Shown here: in pieces, positions 9,601 through 22,900 of the stretch
Layout of the letters: every line of letters starts with the position of its first letter
Position numbering within the stretch: the stretch's first letter is position 1
NCBI GenBank assembly: GCA_947630065.1
Contig: CANRGE010000008.1
Coordinates: 1 to 55,560 of the forward strand
Length of the DNA: 55,560 nucleotides
From: an uncultured Clostridia bacterium
GTDB lineage: Bacteria > Bacillota > Clostridia > TANB77 > CAG-508
Reading direction: 5' to 3'
The notes under the pieces: model-generated
Told to the model about the DNA's origin: nothing
What the model saw: the letters and a program-made list of their open reading frames with translations, nothing else
Database searches by the model: none
Made by a program: the position numbers and the translations under genes

Positions 9601-12600
9601 TTGTAGAATTCTTTATATCTATTTTTCCATCATTATTATTATGCACCCCTGTTCCATTTCCACTAGTTATTTTTGCACCATCTATTTTTATAATTCCAGT
9701 TTTGTCATTATGAACTCCTGTTCCTGCTGTGCTTTTTATTTCTGCATTATATACTTCCAAAGTTCCTCCATAACTATTCTGTACAACAGTATAGTATGAA
9801 TTCAAAACAGATTTTGAATTTATCTTTATGACACCTTCGCCATCATTAACAACACTTGGCCAATTGTCTGTGGTAACATTTACATTTTCTATTGTTGCAA
9901 TACCTGTATTAGTTTTTGCTATTCCCTCAGAAGTAGAAGATGTCGCTGACATAGTTCCTCCTGTTATTTCTGCAGATACTACTTCTGCATCATGAATACT
10001 AATGTCATATACACAAATACTATAATATCCAGTTGTTCGTATTGTTCCACCACTTACTTTTACCTTTCCTTTATTTTCATTAACTATACCATATCCACGC
10101 TCACCTGTTGTTGATATTGTTCCTCCACTCATTTCAGCTGTTGAATTATTACAATTATCAACTCCATATACATATACACCAGATGTTATTAATGACCCTG
10201 ACTGTATGTGTAGTTCTGCATTTTCTACGTTGTGTATAACTTTCCCTGGATTATTGCTCGTTGCACTTGACGTATTTTGTAGTTTCCCTAAGAATTCATG
10301 ACTTGAATCCTTGATTGTTAATTTTCCTTTATTTTCAATTATTGTATTACTAGCACATAAAATAGTTATTCCATTTAAATCAAGAGTTACGTCTAGCCCT
10401 TGTGGAATTGTTAATGTTTCTGTTGTACTCATAGAAAATTCTTTTAATATCGTTATGGTATATTTTTTACTATCATTTAAATTTTCTAATTCATTTAATT
10501 CATCTTGTAGTTCTTTTAAAGTTGTAAATTGCTTATCCTTATCTGTATCTGAACCATCTTCGTGTAATTTTATAATATACACTTTTTGTAATGTAGCAGT
10601 TTCAGTCTGATTTCCATTATCTGCTTTTTCAACTTGATATCCAGTTTCTTTTTCTGTTACTATCCCTTGTATTGATTTTCCTACAGGTCCAGTTATGGCT
10701 CCATCATAAAAATTAAATACTCCATTATTTACTACACCAATGTTCGCACCTGTAATACTAGGATTCTCATCACTAGGTTGTTCATTTTCAAGATTGCCCT
10801 CTGCTATTTTTTCCCCTAAAGTTAATGTTCCACGGTTTTCTATTGCATTAGAATTTGTACTTTTAAAGGTTCCTCCTTTTATATTCATTATTCCATTTGC
10901 TTCATTACATAATGCTACATTTTTAGTTGTAAAATCTCCGCTCTCAATATTTACAGTTCCCGATATTCTATTATTATTATTTTGTACTATCCATCGATCA
11001 CAGTTCATTGTTGCGTTTTTTATATTAACTGTTCCTCCGCCCCAATTAGTTACACCAGCGTAAACTCCATGTATTGTTCCTCCATTTATATTTATCGTAC
11101 CTTGTTGTTCATTATGTATTGCTGTGTCACTAGTGCTTGTTATTGTTCCTCCATCTATTTGTATAGTTCCTCTATCAACCTGTATAGTACGATGACTTGA
11201 TTGTAACTTTGAATTTTCTTTGACATTTACTAATCCACTGTTTTGTATCGTATATGACCAATCACCTACTACTTCTATATTTGTTCCATTAATTTCTACT
11301 TCTGCAGAAACACCATTATATATAGCATGCATATCCCTTCTTGTTCCTGTCATTTTTCCATCTTTTAACTGTAGTGTTCCACTATTATTTATAATATTCA
11401 TATAAGTTCCTGATGATAACAATGTGGAAGCATTAATTTTTGCATTTCCTTGATTGTTTACAACATTTATATAATCCCCTGATGATGAAATTTTAATATT
11501 ATTAGTTTCTAACTCTCCTTCATTTTTTATTAAACATTTATAGTCATTATTTAAGCCTATAATATTACTATTAATCCTTACTCCATTACTTAATTTTAAA
11601 TTTCCTGTACTAATAATTTGTTCTTCACCATCTTTTACAACTACATTATGTATAACACTATTTCCTACAGGTACAATTATATTAAAATCTTCTTCATTCT
11701 GATTTTCTATACTATCTGTAATTTCCAATGTGCCTTCATTATATATAGTGTCAGTAGACATTAAATATATTTTATGTCCATTTAAATCTATCTTTATATT
11801 TTGCCCTTTTTCAATTTTTACTTGTCTAACTTGTTTAATATCTTTCAATAATTTTATTGTGACTGTTTTTTCTTCTGTAGCTTCACAGCTTTTTACTGCT
11901 GATTCTAGTGCATTATATTCATCTCCATTATCTGAATTGTCTTTTAATACTCTAGCTACTCCTTGGATTTCTCCTAATGCTATAACTTCCTTCCCAGTCG
12001 CAGTTTCACTGCTTCCATTACCTTGATCTATTCCACTATCTTCATCATCTATATCTACTAATTCATATCCATCTTCTATATCACTAATTGCTGCACCTAC
12101 TAATTTATCTCTGCCTCCTACTAATCTTCCATCATAAAATCTTAAATTCATTCTGTATGAATGAACGTCCCATTCTGAAATTGCTGATTTTAAAACAGGT
12201 GTATCAGTTTTAACTCCATTTCCTTTTTCTCCTAAAGTAATAGTTCCTGTAGCACTTACCATTTCTATAGCTTGCCAATAAGTGGATTCTAGAGTTCCTG
12301 ACTCTATATTTACGTCTACCTTTGATGTTCCATTAGAATATATTGGGGCACCACCTGATTTTATGTGAGTTGTTCCACTTATATTTATAGTTCCACCATA
12401 ACTGATATTTATTCCTTCAAATTTATTATAAGAGAGTTCATTATTTAGTTTAGAGTCTATTATTGTTAAATTATCATTCGAACGACAGTATATTAATCTA
12501 TCATTTCCTGTTACATTAATTGTAGATCCTTTTATCTGAAAATTACTTGTTCCATTACTATTGATAAACAAATTAGTTGTTTCTACAATACAGTTATCCA

Positions 12601-15600
12601 TAATTAAATTAGAATTGTTAGTCAAGTTTATTCCACGATTTGCAGTTATATGTGAATTTTTTATTTCTATATTACTATTATTATTGTAATTATAATAACT
12701 TATAATATAATCCCATGAGTTTTTTATATCGCAATTATTTATTAATATATCACAATAATCTACATTTAGATAAATGTTATAACCAGAACCCGATCTACTT
12801 AAATTTACTCCATCCATTTTTATAGATGAATAACTACCAAAATCATGTATTTGATAATAACAATCTTCCCCAAATGTACCTCCTGTAATTTCAACATTTG
12901 AAGTATAGGTACTAGTGTATACTCCGTGATATGCATGCATTTCTCCATTAGTTATTTTAGTCAAGCTTCCTCTTTCATAACCCCAAACTGCTATATCTTC
13001 GTTTCCGGTTAAATTGAAAACTCCTCCATTTATATTTGATGATGAACCTTCTCTACTAATTACTCCTGCTGTATAAGCACAACTACTTGATATTTTCCCT
13101 CCATTTACATTTAACATTCCTTCATTATGTATTGCTATATAATAGTGTTGTAACTCTCCTACCTTATCTATGGCTATTTCTCCACTTGTTATAGTCAATT
13201 CACCTTCTTGTTTCTTTCTAATTGTAATACTATTTATTTTAAATTCATCACTCGTTGTATCATTAACATATGAGCCTTTATCATATCTAAAATTCAAATA
13301 GTATACCTGTCCACCTGCTATGTCCATTGTTCCTATTTGTTTATCCTCATTTGTTAATCTCATAAATTGTCCATAACTTGTATTTGTTACTCTTGAACTA
13401 TTGTCTGGTTTATTTGATATACTTACATAACCATATCCACCATAATATGAGACTGTTGATACTTCAGCATTTACAAACAAGGTATATTTCCCCTCATAAT
13501 CTGTCATATCTAATTTTATGTATCCAGCTGCTGATGTTCTTAATGCTTGATCACTCACAGTCTTCTTATTATTATTAATTAATTTTCCATCTTTACAATC
13601 AAAATAGTACTGGTCATCTGGATTGTGTTCTATTTTACTTAAATCTATATTTTCCGGCTCGTCTATATACTCTTTTCCTTCTTCTGTTGTACTACCATTA
13701 TATATAGTATTATTAGTTGTACTAGTTATTTTCCCACTTTCCTCATCACTTGTATCTACTATTTCAAGTTTTCCATAATTTTCTATAACATAGCCTGATC
13801 CTGTTGTATTTAATGTTCTTCCATTTAGATCTAATTTAATATTTTTATCTTCACTTATTACAACTTTTTCTGATTTTGTTACTACTTCTGGAACTAATAC
13901 AATTTCTACTTGTGTTCCATCTTCACCCACAGTTTTTCCAGCTGCATCTATTGCATCTTCCAACCTTGGATATGTGGTTCTTCCTATCTTTGCTTCAACT
14001 CCAGCAATTATAGCTAATGTAGCTATTTTTGTTTTTTCTCCATCTACATCTGCACCATCTGTTATTGATGTTTTATATGCAGTTGGTGTTTCTGATACAG
14101 TTCCTTGAAGGGCAAATGCTTTATTTCCATTTGTACCTATTGCAGTAATTTTTCCATCATAAAAATTAAAGGTTGCCTCATCTGAAATTATTATACCTGT
14201 ATTCTTGGCCTGTATAGCTGGTTGTGTTACTGATACTTTATTGTCAAATTCTCCGTAATGTTAATTTTGCACCATCTTTTACCTCAATTGCATGTTTACA
14301 TTCACTTGATAATAGTCCTTTTGACTGTGTTTTTCCGTCTTCTTGCTTATTTATTATTGTCAATTCATGTCCTTTGTTTACAATTAATGTTGGATTTCTG
14401 TTACTTTTGCTTCCTAAAGTGAATCCACTTAGGTTTATAGTTATGTTTTTGCCAGTAATTTCGTTACTTTCGTTATATATATCTGCTAATAATTTAATTG
14501 TTGTATTTGCACCTTCTGGGCTTGCCTCTAGTGCTTCACGTAGTGTAGGATATGTTTTTCCTTCCAAATTCGAATGGCTTTTATCTGATGTTTCAACAAT
14601 CTGAGCAACTTGTTGTACTTTTACTTTTGTGATTTTCACTTCTTTTTTTGCACAATTTCCAGCAGTATCCCAAATCCATATAAAAAAATCTCCATTTTCG
14701 TATATGTCACGTATTTCAACATTTAAATCTAGCACTGGGCTTGAATTTCTATGTTCTTCTATATCCTCATCTGTTAAATCATCATCTGCTTTTATAATTG
14801 TCTCTGGTTCAGTTTCTTTACTTCTACTAATTCCATATTTAACAATTCCGGATTTATCATCTGTTAATTTTGCTGTTACTACTACTTCTCTTTCTGTTTC
14901 TCCATTCTTCTCATTAAAATCACTTAAATTAGGCTCTTGATTATCAATATTATCTATAACTTTTAATGTTATTCCGCTTTCTTTGCCATCTTTACTTGCC
15001 TTTGCACTTATTGTTGTGTTTTCATATATTTTCACCTTATCTGTATACTCTTGCCAATCCGGATCATTTTCTTTTTTATATTTTATTTTTATATCTGAAT
15101 TTTGACTTTCTGGTTCTATTGTTAATTTTCCGTCTCCATCTGCTCCATGCAATATTCCAGATAATTGATCCAATACATTGTCTCCAGATTCATTTGTAGC
15201 CTCTACAACCTCAGCCACTATATTTTCATCTTTATCTATTAATAATTTTAAAATTAATTTATTTATTATTTTATTATAACCTTCTGCAACTTCTATATTA
15301 TCTATTTCAATGTTATATTCTTTTTCTTTTTTTAAATTGTTAAAATCTACTAAAAGTCCATTATTTTGTACAAGAACACTTCCGTCTTCTTCATTTTTTT
15401 CTAGTTCCTCTCCTGTGCTTAAATTAAATATTTGTATATCTAGACTATCTTCTTGATTGGCTTCTTCTTCAGATATCTTTTCTTTAACATTTAGTTTGTT
15501 ATCTCCTATGATTTCATTGTCGCTTTCATCTACTATGTTTAATTCCATTTGTACATTATATGTTTTATCGTCTGGTGTTTCTGTGTTTTCTTCATCTACA

Positions 15601-15893
15601 TCACCTGGTGTTTGTCCTGATTCATCTTCACTTTCTCCATCTTTCTCTGGATCTGTTTCTCCATTTTCCTCTGGGTCTGATCCATCTTCTGCGATTTCAT
15701 CTGATATTTCATTTAATATTTTATTTAATATATTATTACTACTTTTCACTTGCTCTATTTTAGTTATTGCCTGCTCAACTCTGTTTCTTAAAGTATTAAA
15801 ATTACTTGCATTTGCTATTGTTACACTTGCAATTATTGAAAATATTATAATTATACAAATCAATATGTTTCTATACATTTTACGTAATTTCAT
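6596..15893 (-). CDS. Giant A: secreted beta-helix surface protein, about 3,098 aa, read through one +1 shift
   Basis: The N-terminal part (15893-14244) has a signal peptide (MKLRKMYRNILICIIIIFSI, AxA-like end IANAS), a short helix, an Asp/Glu-rich linker, a beta domain, a chitobiase-tail-like segment and an Ig-like domain (TDDKSGIVKYGISRS). It then enters a right-handed beta-helix. The frame ends in TGA at 14246-14244, but homology continues in the +1 frame from GGA at 14254 to the stop at 6596. Crossing the CGG at 14255-14253 gives 546 + 2,552 aa. The distal part has four or five modules, each opening with YPTLxEAI...TIKLL...INLNGHTL, then rungs of GTINIxGGTI, then a TFNFYDGxITG closure. 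It ends with a Cna-B-like domain (about 100 aa, RSLTVKKVWEMPDEEAQNYK). There is no LPXTG or C-terminal anchor. The +1 part has no start codon with a ribosome site near its beginning. A surface adhesin or matrix role is inferred. Confidence 0.8.
14253..14256 (-). other. +1 frameshift site in giant A (TTA CGG AGA)
   Basis: The zero frame reads ACA TTA CGG AGA ATT TGA. The homologous continuation needs the C skipped: ACA TTA (C) GGA GAA TTT GAC. The product then reads AKLTLGEFDNKVSVTQPAI, matching the LTLG...QPAI pattern of giants B and C and the LTLG/LNIG rungs elsewhere in the same proteins. Confidence 0.8.
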
Positions 15894-16058
15894 AACTTTC
15901 TACCTCTCTTAATAACTAAATATTTATATATTATATATATTTATATTAAAATAAATATATATATAACTCAATAGCACTAATTAGACTGATTCCTCTACTT
16001 TCTTACGGATTTACAGATACCAGGTTTTTATTACATTTTGTTGAAGTTTTCTTTACAA
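15894..16058 (-). promoter_or_regulatory. Promoter and conserved leader of giant A
   Basis: The -35 box TTGTAA (16058-16053) and -10 box TGTAAT (16035-16030) are 17 nt apart. A conserved leader of about 130 nt follows. It contains a block with CTGTAAATCCGTAAGA, a TTAGTGCTATTGAG element and an AT-rich stretch, and ends in the ribosome site AGAGAGGTAG. Giants B and C have almost the same sequence, so the three genes are probably co-regulated. No known riboswitch class was recognised. Confidence 0.65.
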
Positions 16059-16082
16059 ATATGTTATTATATCTTTCATAAG

Positions 16083-16124
16083 AAAAAGAAATCACCAACT
16101 TCAATTCGTTGGTGATTTCTTTTT
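16083..16124 (-). terminator. Terminator after the Fic gene
   Basis: A 17-bp stem (AAAAAGAAATCACCAAC and its complement) with an 8-nt loop and T runs on both strands. It lies between the fic stop and the giant A promoter, separating the two transcripts. Confidence 0.8.
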
Positions 16125-16159
16125 TCGTTCTTTCTTAAGTAGTACAACTATCCTACAAA

Positions 16160-16840
16160 TTAGCTTTCATATCCAAACTTCTGCATTCTTTCTTTTTCCT
16201 CAGATGATAAGTTCCTTAACCACTTAGCTAAGCCTGCATTATCATTGTTTTTGAGAAATTCAAAATATTTTATTCTATCTTCTTTGCTAATTACAACAGG
16301 CGGAACATTATTTTTTAGCAACTCGTAATTTAATAGTAATCTACCAGTTCTTCCATTTCCATCTTCGAAGGGATGAATTTTTTCAAATTCTATATGATAT
16401 CTTGCGATTTTGTCAAAAATGTCTCCTTCATCATGATTGTAATTATAGATAAAATAAGTCATTAAATTTGGTATTTTTTCAGGTGCTGGTGGTATATATT
16501 CGCTTCCTCTAATAAATACCTGAACTACTCTATATCCTGCTGTTTCTTTTATATCTCTATTTATAGTTTCATTTAAGTTCTTAATAAATCTCTCATCAAA
16601 TTCTTCATTATTCTGTAAATTTTTAAACACTAATTCTAAAGCTTTTTTATGGTTAATAGCTTCATATATTTCTCTTGGCTCTTTTCCCTCTATTTTAAAG
16701 CTATTGTCATTGTATAAAATAGCATAAGTTTCAGCATAAGTTAATGTACTTCCTTCAATTGCATTTGAATGATATGTACTTCTTGTAATTAGATCTTCTA
16801 AGTAATCATTATTATTTAATACAAATTCTAAAACAGTCAT
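16160..16840 (-). CDS. fic: Fic family protein (AMPylase-type, self-inhibited class)
   Basis: A 226-aa cytosolic Fic-domain protein, expected to transfer AMP (or another NMP) from a nucleotide to a hydroxyl on a target protein. The full catalytic motif HPFEDGNGRTGR starts at His156. An N-terminal inhibitory helix motif SNAIEG (residues 25-30, pattern [S/T]xxxE[G/N]) is present in the same chain, so activity should be held off by Glu29 blocking the nucleotide gamma-phosphate pocket. A ribosome site AAAGAGGT precedes the ATG. The gene lies 57 nt after giant B on the same strand, with its own likely promoter but no terminator in between, so co-transcription with B is also possible. The target is unknown. 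Confidence 0.9.
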   Translation of the reverse strand: MTVLEFVLNNNDYLEDLITRSTYHSNAIEGSTLTYAETYAILYNDNSFKIEGKEPREIYEAINHKKALELVFKNLQNNEEFDERFIKNLNETINRDIKETAGYRVVQVFIRGSEYIPPAPEKIPNLMTYFIYNYNHDEGDIFDKIARYHIEFEKIHPFEDGNGRTGRLLLNYELLKNNVPPVVISKEDRIKYFEFLKNNDNAGLAKWLRNLSSEEKERMQKFGYES

Positions 16841-16872
16841 AATTTTACCTCTTTCTTTTATTGTATATTAAA

Positions 16873-16901
16873 ATTTTATCATATTCATCTTAGAAAATCA
16901 A
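16873..16901 (-). promoter_or_regulatory. Probable fic promoter overlapping the end of giant B
   Basis: The -35 box TTGATT (16901-16896) overlaps the giant B stop codon, and the -10 box TAAAAT (16878-16873) follows after a 17-nt spacer. The -35 is moderate only. Confidence 0.5.
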
Positions 16902-19900
16902 TCAGTGGTCATTTGTTTATATGTGACATTAAAATCAGTCATTGGTACATCTTCCCAGTTACCTTCTGCTGTTTTTCTTTGTACTTTGATTTCTTCTAAT
17001 GCATATTCTATTTTTACTGATCCTCTGTATGCTGGGATATCTTTGAATGTGCCTGAATTGTTTCCTATTATTTCTACTGTGTATATATTTCCTTTTCTAT
17101 CTTTTGCTGGTTCCTTTTTGCCATTTACAATTTTCATTAATTGTATTGTTGTTTTATAATTTTGTGCTTCTTCATCTGGCATTTCCCAGACTTTTTTTAC
17201 AGTTAATGATCTTGTTTCTACATTTGCAATGTCGTTTATGATGTCTAGTATTATTCTATCTGTTGTGTATATTGTTGCTGTTACTGGTCCTTGAGTCCAT
17301 ATTGGTAATTCTGTGTCTAGTTTTATTTTTGGACTTTGTACTGCTGTTTGTATTGTATCTTCAGCTATTTTCAATATATTTTCTGCACTTGCCATTATTC
17401 TTCTTGATAATACATATGCAATTTGTGTATCTTGTTTTTCTTCAGTAGTTGTTTCGTCATTTATTTTTCCATCATACCAGTTAAAGGTTCCTTTATTTTC
17501 TATTGCTTTTGGAGTTCCTATTATATGTGGAGTTGTTTGGTTTACTTTTTCATCACGCTTTCCTAAAGTAAGTGTTCCATTATTTTCTATGGCACATCCT
17601 CCCCTATTTTCTATTGTTGATTCAACACTTCCAGCTGTTTCATCTACATTGCCTTCATCATCTGTTATTTCATCTATTATGGTCAAATCTCCTTTGTTCA
17701 TAAATAATGCGCTACTTATTTCACCTTTTAAATTATGTCCATTTAGGTTTATAATTACAGGTTGAGTACCTTCTATTGTCAATTGCTCATCTATTGTTAA
17801 ATCTCCATGTATTATTAGTGTTCCTCCTTCTATATTTGCATACTTAATAGCAGTTTCAAGTTTTTCAAAATATTTGTCACCTATTGATACTACTTTTTCA
17901 ATTGCTGAATTTATTGTCAAATATGCTTTCTTTTGCTCATCCTCATAAGTAACTTGATAAATTTCTGGCATTTTAGTTACTTCACCATTTATAGCCTTTG
18001 TTCCTCCTTCTATTACTCCATCATAGAAATTGAATGTTCCTCCATCTTTATATACACCATATGTAGAACCCTTTACTGATGGTGCATCTGTATGTACTAC
18101 ATAATCATCATTATTACCAATTGTGAATTCTCCACTATATGATATTTTTACACCATATCCTTTTGTTGATTCTATTGTTCCTCCTAATAGTGTAAATGAC
18201 CCATAAGATATTTCTACTGTATTATCTCTATTATTTACATCTGCATTAGTTATAATTCCACCATTCATTATTGTATTTGCACTGCTATTACTACTATATA
18301 AATAATTTATTGTACCATTATTAATTATTATTTGACCCGAATTAGTAATTTCCCCAATGTTTCCTCCTTCAACTGTTAATATTGTATGTTCCATAATCGA
18401 AATAGTATCTTCAAATGTTCCTTCTTTAATATTTACCTCTGAGCTAGCCACATCAATATCTCGATAAAACTTTTTTAAATATCCACCTTCTATATTTAAT
18501 ATCATATTATTTCCACCTATTGCATAATAACTTTCATAACTACTATAATCTCCAGTTCCAGCAATATTTTTTATAGTTATTTTACTTTTTTCCTCGTTTT
18601 TATTATTTGAGTATATTAAATATTGAGTAGTACTATACCAAGTTGAAAAGGATCCATCCATAGTGAATGTTATATTTTCAATATTTATTTCACTTGTTCC
18701 ATTAATATATATTCCATATTGAGCACTACCTCTTGCAGTACTTTCAAAAGTTATTTTTCCATTTTCCCAATTAATATCACCTGAACTATCTGCGTATATT
18801 ACATATTGGTTCCCACTAGTTGAGTTAGCATTTATATTGCCATTTATCCATTCTACAGTTGCATCACCTACATTATAAATACCATAATTATTTCCAGTAT
18901 TTAATTCCATATTTCCGTCTTCCCAAGTTAATTTTTTATTATTATTAATTAATTTTTTTGCTGAACCAACATAATGTGTAGTGTTATATGTTCCTCCATG
19001 GATTATCAAGTCTCCATTATTTTCTATTTGCGTTATTGCTGGTCCTAAAATTTTTCCTAACTTTGTATCTGTTTCATCCGTTATTTTTAACGTTCCATTA
19101 TTTGTAATTGTGTTTTTACTAGATGATATTAGAGAATGTCCATTCAAATCCAATACTATATTTTGTGAGTCAGAAATCGTTATATTTTCTTCTCCGCACA
19201 TGTAGGCATCAGCCAATAATTTTATTTTTTGCTCATTTTCACCAGAAAGTTCTTGCACTGCGTTTTTTGCTTCTGTTATTGTTTGATATGTTTCTCCTGC
19301 TACTTCTATTATATCTATCTTTTTTAGTGTTGCAGTTTCTAAATCATTTTCAACTGTCTTCACTATTTGATATTCTGGTTCTTTATCTGCTATATTAGGG
19401 TTAATGGATTGTCCAACTGCTCCTATTATTTTTCCATCATAAAAGTTAAATGTTGAATTATTTAGTATTCCATATAATGTTCCTTGTACAACTGGAATAT
19501 CTACATTTGGTTCTTCTTGTGACGTTGCTGATTGGCTTTCTTGCATCTCTCCATCTACTTCTCCAGCTTGTCTTTTTTTACCTAGAGTTAGTGTACCGGA
19601 TTCATTGTTTATTCCATGTGTCTTATTACTTTTAATTGTACCTCCTGTTATATTTACCTTTCCGCTCTCACGATTATACACACCACAACTATTATTACTT
19701 GTTATTGTTCCACCCTCTATATTTGTTGTACCATTTGTATTATATATACATTCTTGTGAAGATGTCAGATTTCCTCCTGTTATATTTACTGTTCCTTTAT
19801 TATTTTCTACTGCATAATATGAATTAGCAGCATTAATTGTTCCTCCTTCTATTGTAATTTGTGCATTCTCGTTATTATATATTGCCGTATATGATGCATT

Positions 19901-22900
19901 TATAGTTGTTTCTTCACCTATAGTTAATTTTCCTTCTTTATCATTATATACAACACAAGAATAATAAGAAGCAATTACCGTTATTTCTGCGCCTTTTATT
20001 TTTGAATCCTCAATTGAGTTATTATATATTCCATATGATGCATAACCATTTACCGTTATTTTTCCACCTTCTGTATTTATGAGTTTTAAATTATGTATAC
20101 CATTTGCTCTTTCTCCTGTTGTGTTTATCTCTCCATCATTAATCTCTAATGTTCCTTCGTTATATATACCATGCCCATATTGACCACTTGTTACTATTGT
20201 TCCTCCATTCATATTTACAGTTCCTGTATCATGATTATACACTCCATATCCATAATTTCCACCTTTTGATATTTTTCCAGATTCTATCTTTAGAGTTGCA
20301 TTTCCTCTATTATCTATTACTTGCTTAGATACTTTTTCTGTGCCACCTACTCCATTAGCTATACCTCCTGTAGATTCTGTAACACTATCTATTATAGTTA
20401 AGTTTCCATTATTTTCAATAGTAGATTCATTTACACTTGAAACCGTATGACCATTTATGTCAAATGTAATATTTCTTTTTGATGGAATTGTTATTACTTC
20501 GGTATTATCCATAGAAAAGTTACTAGTTACTTTTATTGTATATTCATTTCCTTCTGATAGGTTATTTATACCTGCTTGAAGTTCCTTTACGGTAGAATAT
20601 TCAACAGTACTATCTTCGTTATTGTTCTCTTTTATTTCTGCAATAAACACTTTTTCTAATTTTGCTGTTTCAGTTCCATTTTCATTGTCTTTTCTAACAA
20701 CTTGATATCCTATTTCTCTTTCTGACACATTTCCAGAAATAGCTTGATTACTTGCTCCTGTTATTGAGCCATCATAAAACCTAAATGTCCCCCCATTATT
20801 TAGTCCATATGTTTTTCCTACTATAGTAGGATTGCTTTCATCTGGTTTTTCTTTTTCCAAATTATCCTCTGCTATTTTTTCTCCTACATTTACTGTTCCT
20901 GCATCATTTTGTACAGCAATATCATTAGTACTTGTTATTGTTCCCTTTTTTATGTTTATTGTTCCATTGTTATCATTATACAAAGCATAATTATAAGCCG
21001 TTATTTCTCCATCATGAATATTTACTGTCCCATTAGAGTAGTTATATATACCACAACTCCATCTATAGTTATCAGTAGTTTGTATTATTGCATTAAATAC
21101 ATTTATTATTCCACTACTGTAATTATATATACTTCTTGAACCTGTACTTTTTATTGTTGAATCTCTTATTTCTATTGTACCTGTTTTCTCATTCTCTATG
21201 CCTGTTCCATAGCCCTGTACTTGAGAATTTTCATTTATTTTTACTGTTCCTGTGTTATTGTTATAAATTCCAGTACCCTCACCATAATCTATTTTTGCTT
21301 CTCTTATCTCGGCATCTCCTATACTATTGTGGTATATTACATATGATGAACGATCATTTGATGTTATTTGTCCACCAGTTATAATCATGTTTCCATTCTC
21401 ATCATTATATATTCCATATGAAGAATTACCAGTCATCTCCATACTTAAATTATTACTCTTTACACTTCCAGTATTATATATTCCATATGAATATTGATTT
21501 TTTATGCTTATTTTCCCACCAGTTGTATTTACTTTATTAATATTATCTATAGCTCGTACATAATTTCCTGTAATTGTTATTTCAGCTCCATTTATATTCA
21601 AAATCCCTTCATTTTTGATTGCTTGCTTATATGTAAAAGCAGTATATCCAGAGGCGGTATAATATATTTTAGCTCCATTACCTATTGTCAAATTACCACA
21701 TACAGTCTCCTCTGTTTCTTCTGTTCCATCTGCATTTTTTATTTGTGCATTTTGTATAATCGTTGCACCAGTTGACCCAATTAAATTATTTTCATACTCT
21801 GACCTCTCTATACTATCTATTATTTCAAGAGTTCCTTCATTATATATAGTATTTTCTGTCATTGCATATAATTTATGACCATTTAAATCTAATTTAATAT
21901 TTTGACTATTTTCAATTTTTATTTGTTCTGTTTGATTTATATTTTTTAATAATTTTATAGTTATTTGCTTATTTTGTGTTCCTTCATTTCCAACCTGTTC
22001 TTTGCATGCTTGTACTGCTTTTTTCAATGTTGGATATGTTTCCTCACTTCCTGCACTTCCACCTTCTTGTGTATTTTTCAATATTGCTACTACTACTTCT
22101 TCTGCAGTTCCTAATTCATATACCTCAAATCCTGTTGTTTCTTCACCTTCCTGATATTCACTAGAAATCAAATCTTTATCTACTTCTAATTCATTTATTG
22201 GTACAGCAATTATTTTATCTGCTGGTCCTATTAATTTTCCATCATACATATTTAATTTCATTCTATATCCAACAATTGTCCATGTTTTAGATTTTAAAAT
22301 TAGGCTTTCATTATTAACACTTCCATCGTTAGTACCAATATTTATGGTTCCAGTTGCATTTGAATTTGCCCATATTGCTTCAGCTTTTAGTGATTCTAAA
22401 GTTCCTGATTCAATATTTATTGTGTTTGTAGATGATGCCCCTAAACTTATACATGAACCTTGTGATTTTATGTTTGTGGTACCCTTTATATCAATATTAG
22501 CTCCTCTAGCATCGTTAGTTACTATAATTCCTTGACTACTTCCTGTAGTTGCTTCATTACTTAATGTAGAATCCTCTATTGTTAAATTTGTAGTTCCGCC
22601 ATTTATACGAATTATATAATTGTAATAACTTCCTCCAGCTATAGCTATATTAGTATTTTTTATATTCATATTACAATTTGAAGTAACAAGGATACCTTCA
22701 CTATCAACATTAATCTTAGAACCTTCGATATCAATATAACCACATACAATAATACCGCTTCCTTCTATAGTAGAATCATATACTTTTGTCCTACCTTCAA
22801 CTTGTAACGCTCTGTACGTAGAATTTAAATGACATTTCTTTATTATTAGTTCTGAATTGGAATACTTTGAATAAATTGGACTACTATTTCCATTTAAAGT

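Noticed and set aside
13964..14243. Treating giants A, B and C as pseudogenes broken by random frameshifts
   Set aside because: All three share the same junction, keep both frames open over thousands of codons, and give very similar total lengths when joined. All shifts are of one type (C before GGA).
14244..14246. TGA read as an amino acid instead of a frameshift
   Set aside because: The zero frame soon meets further stops, giant C ends in TAA, and homology lies clearly in the +1 frame.
15894..16058. Known riboswitch (cyclic-di-GMP or similar) in the leaders of the giants
   Set aside because: No consensus core of a riboswitch class I know could be found; recorded only as a conserved leader.
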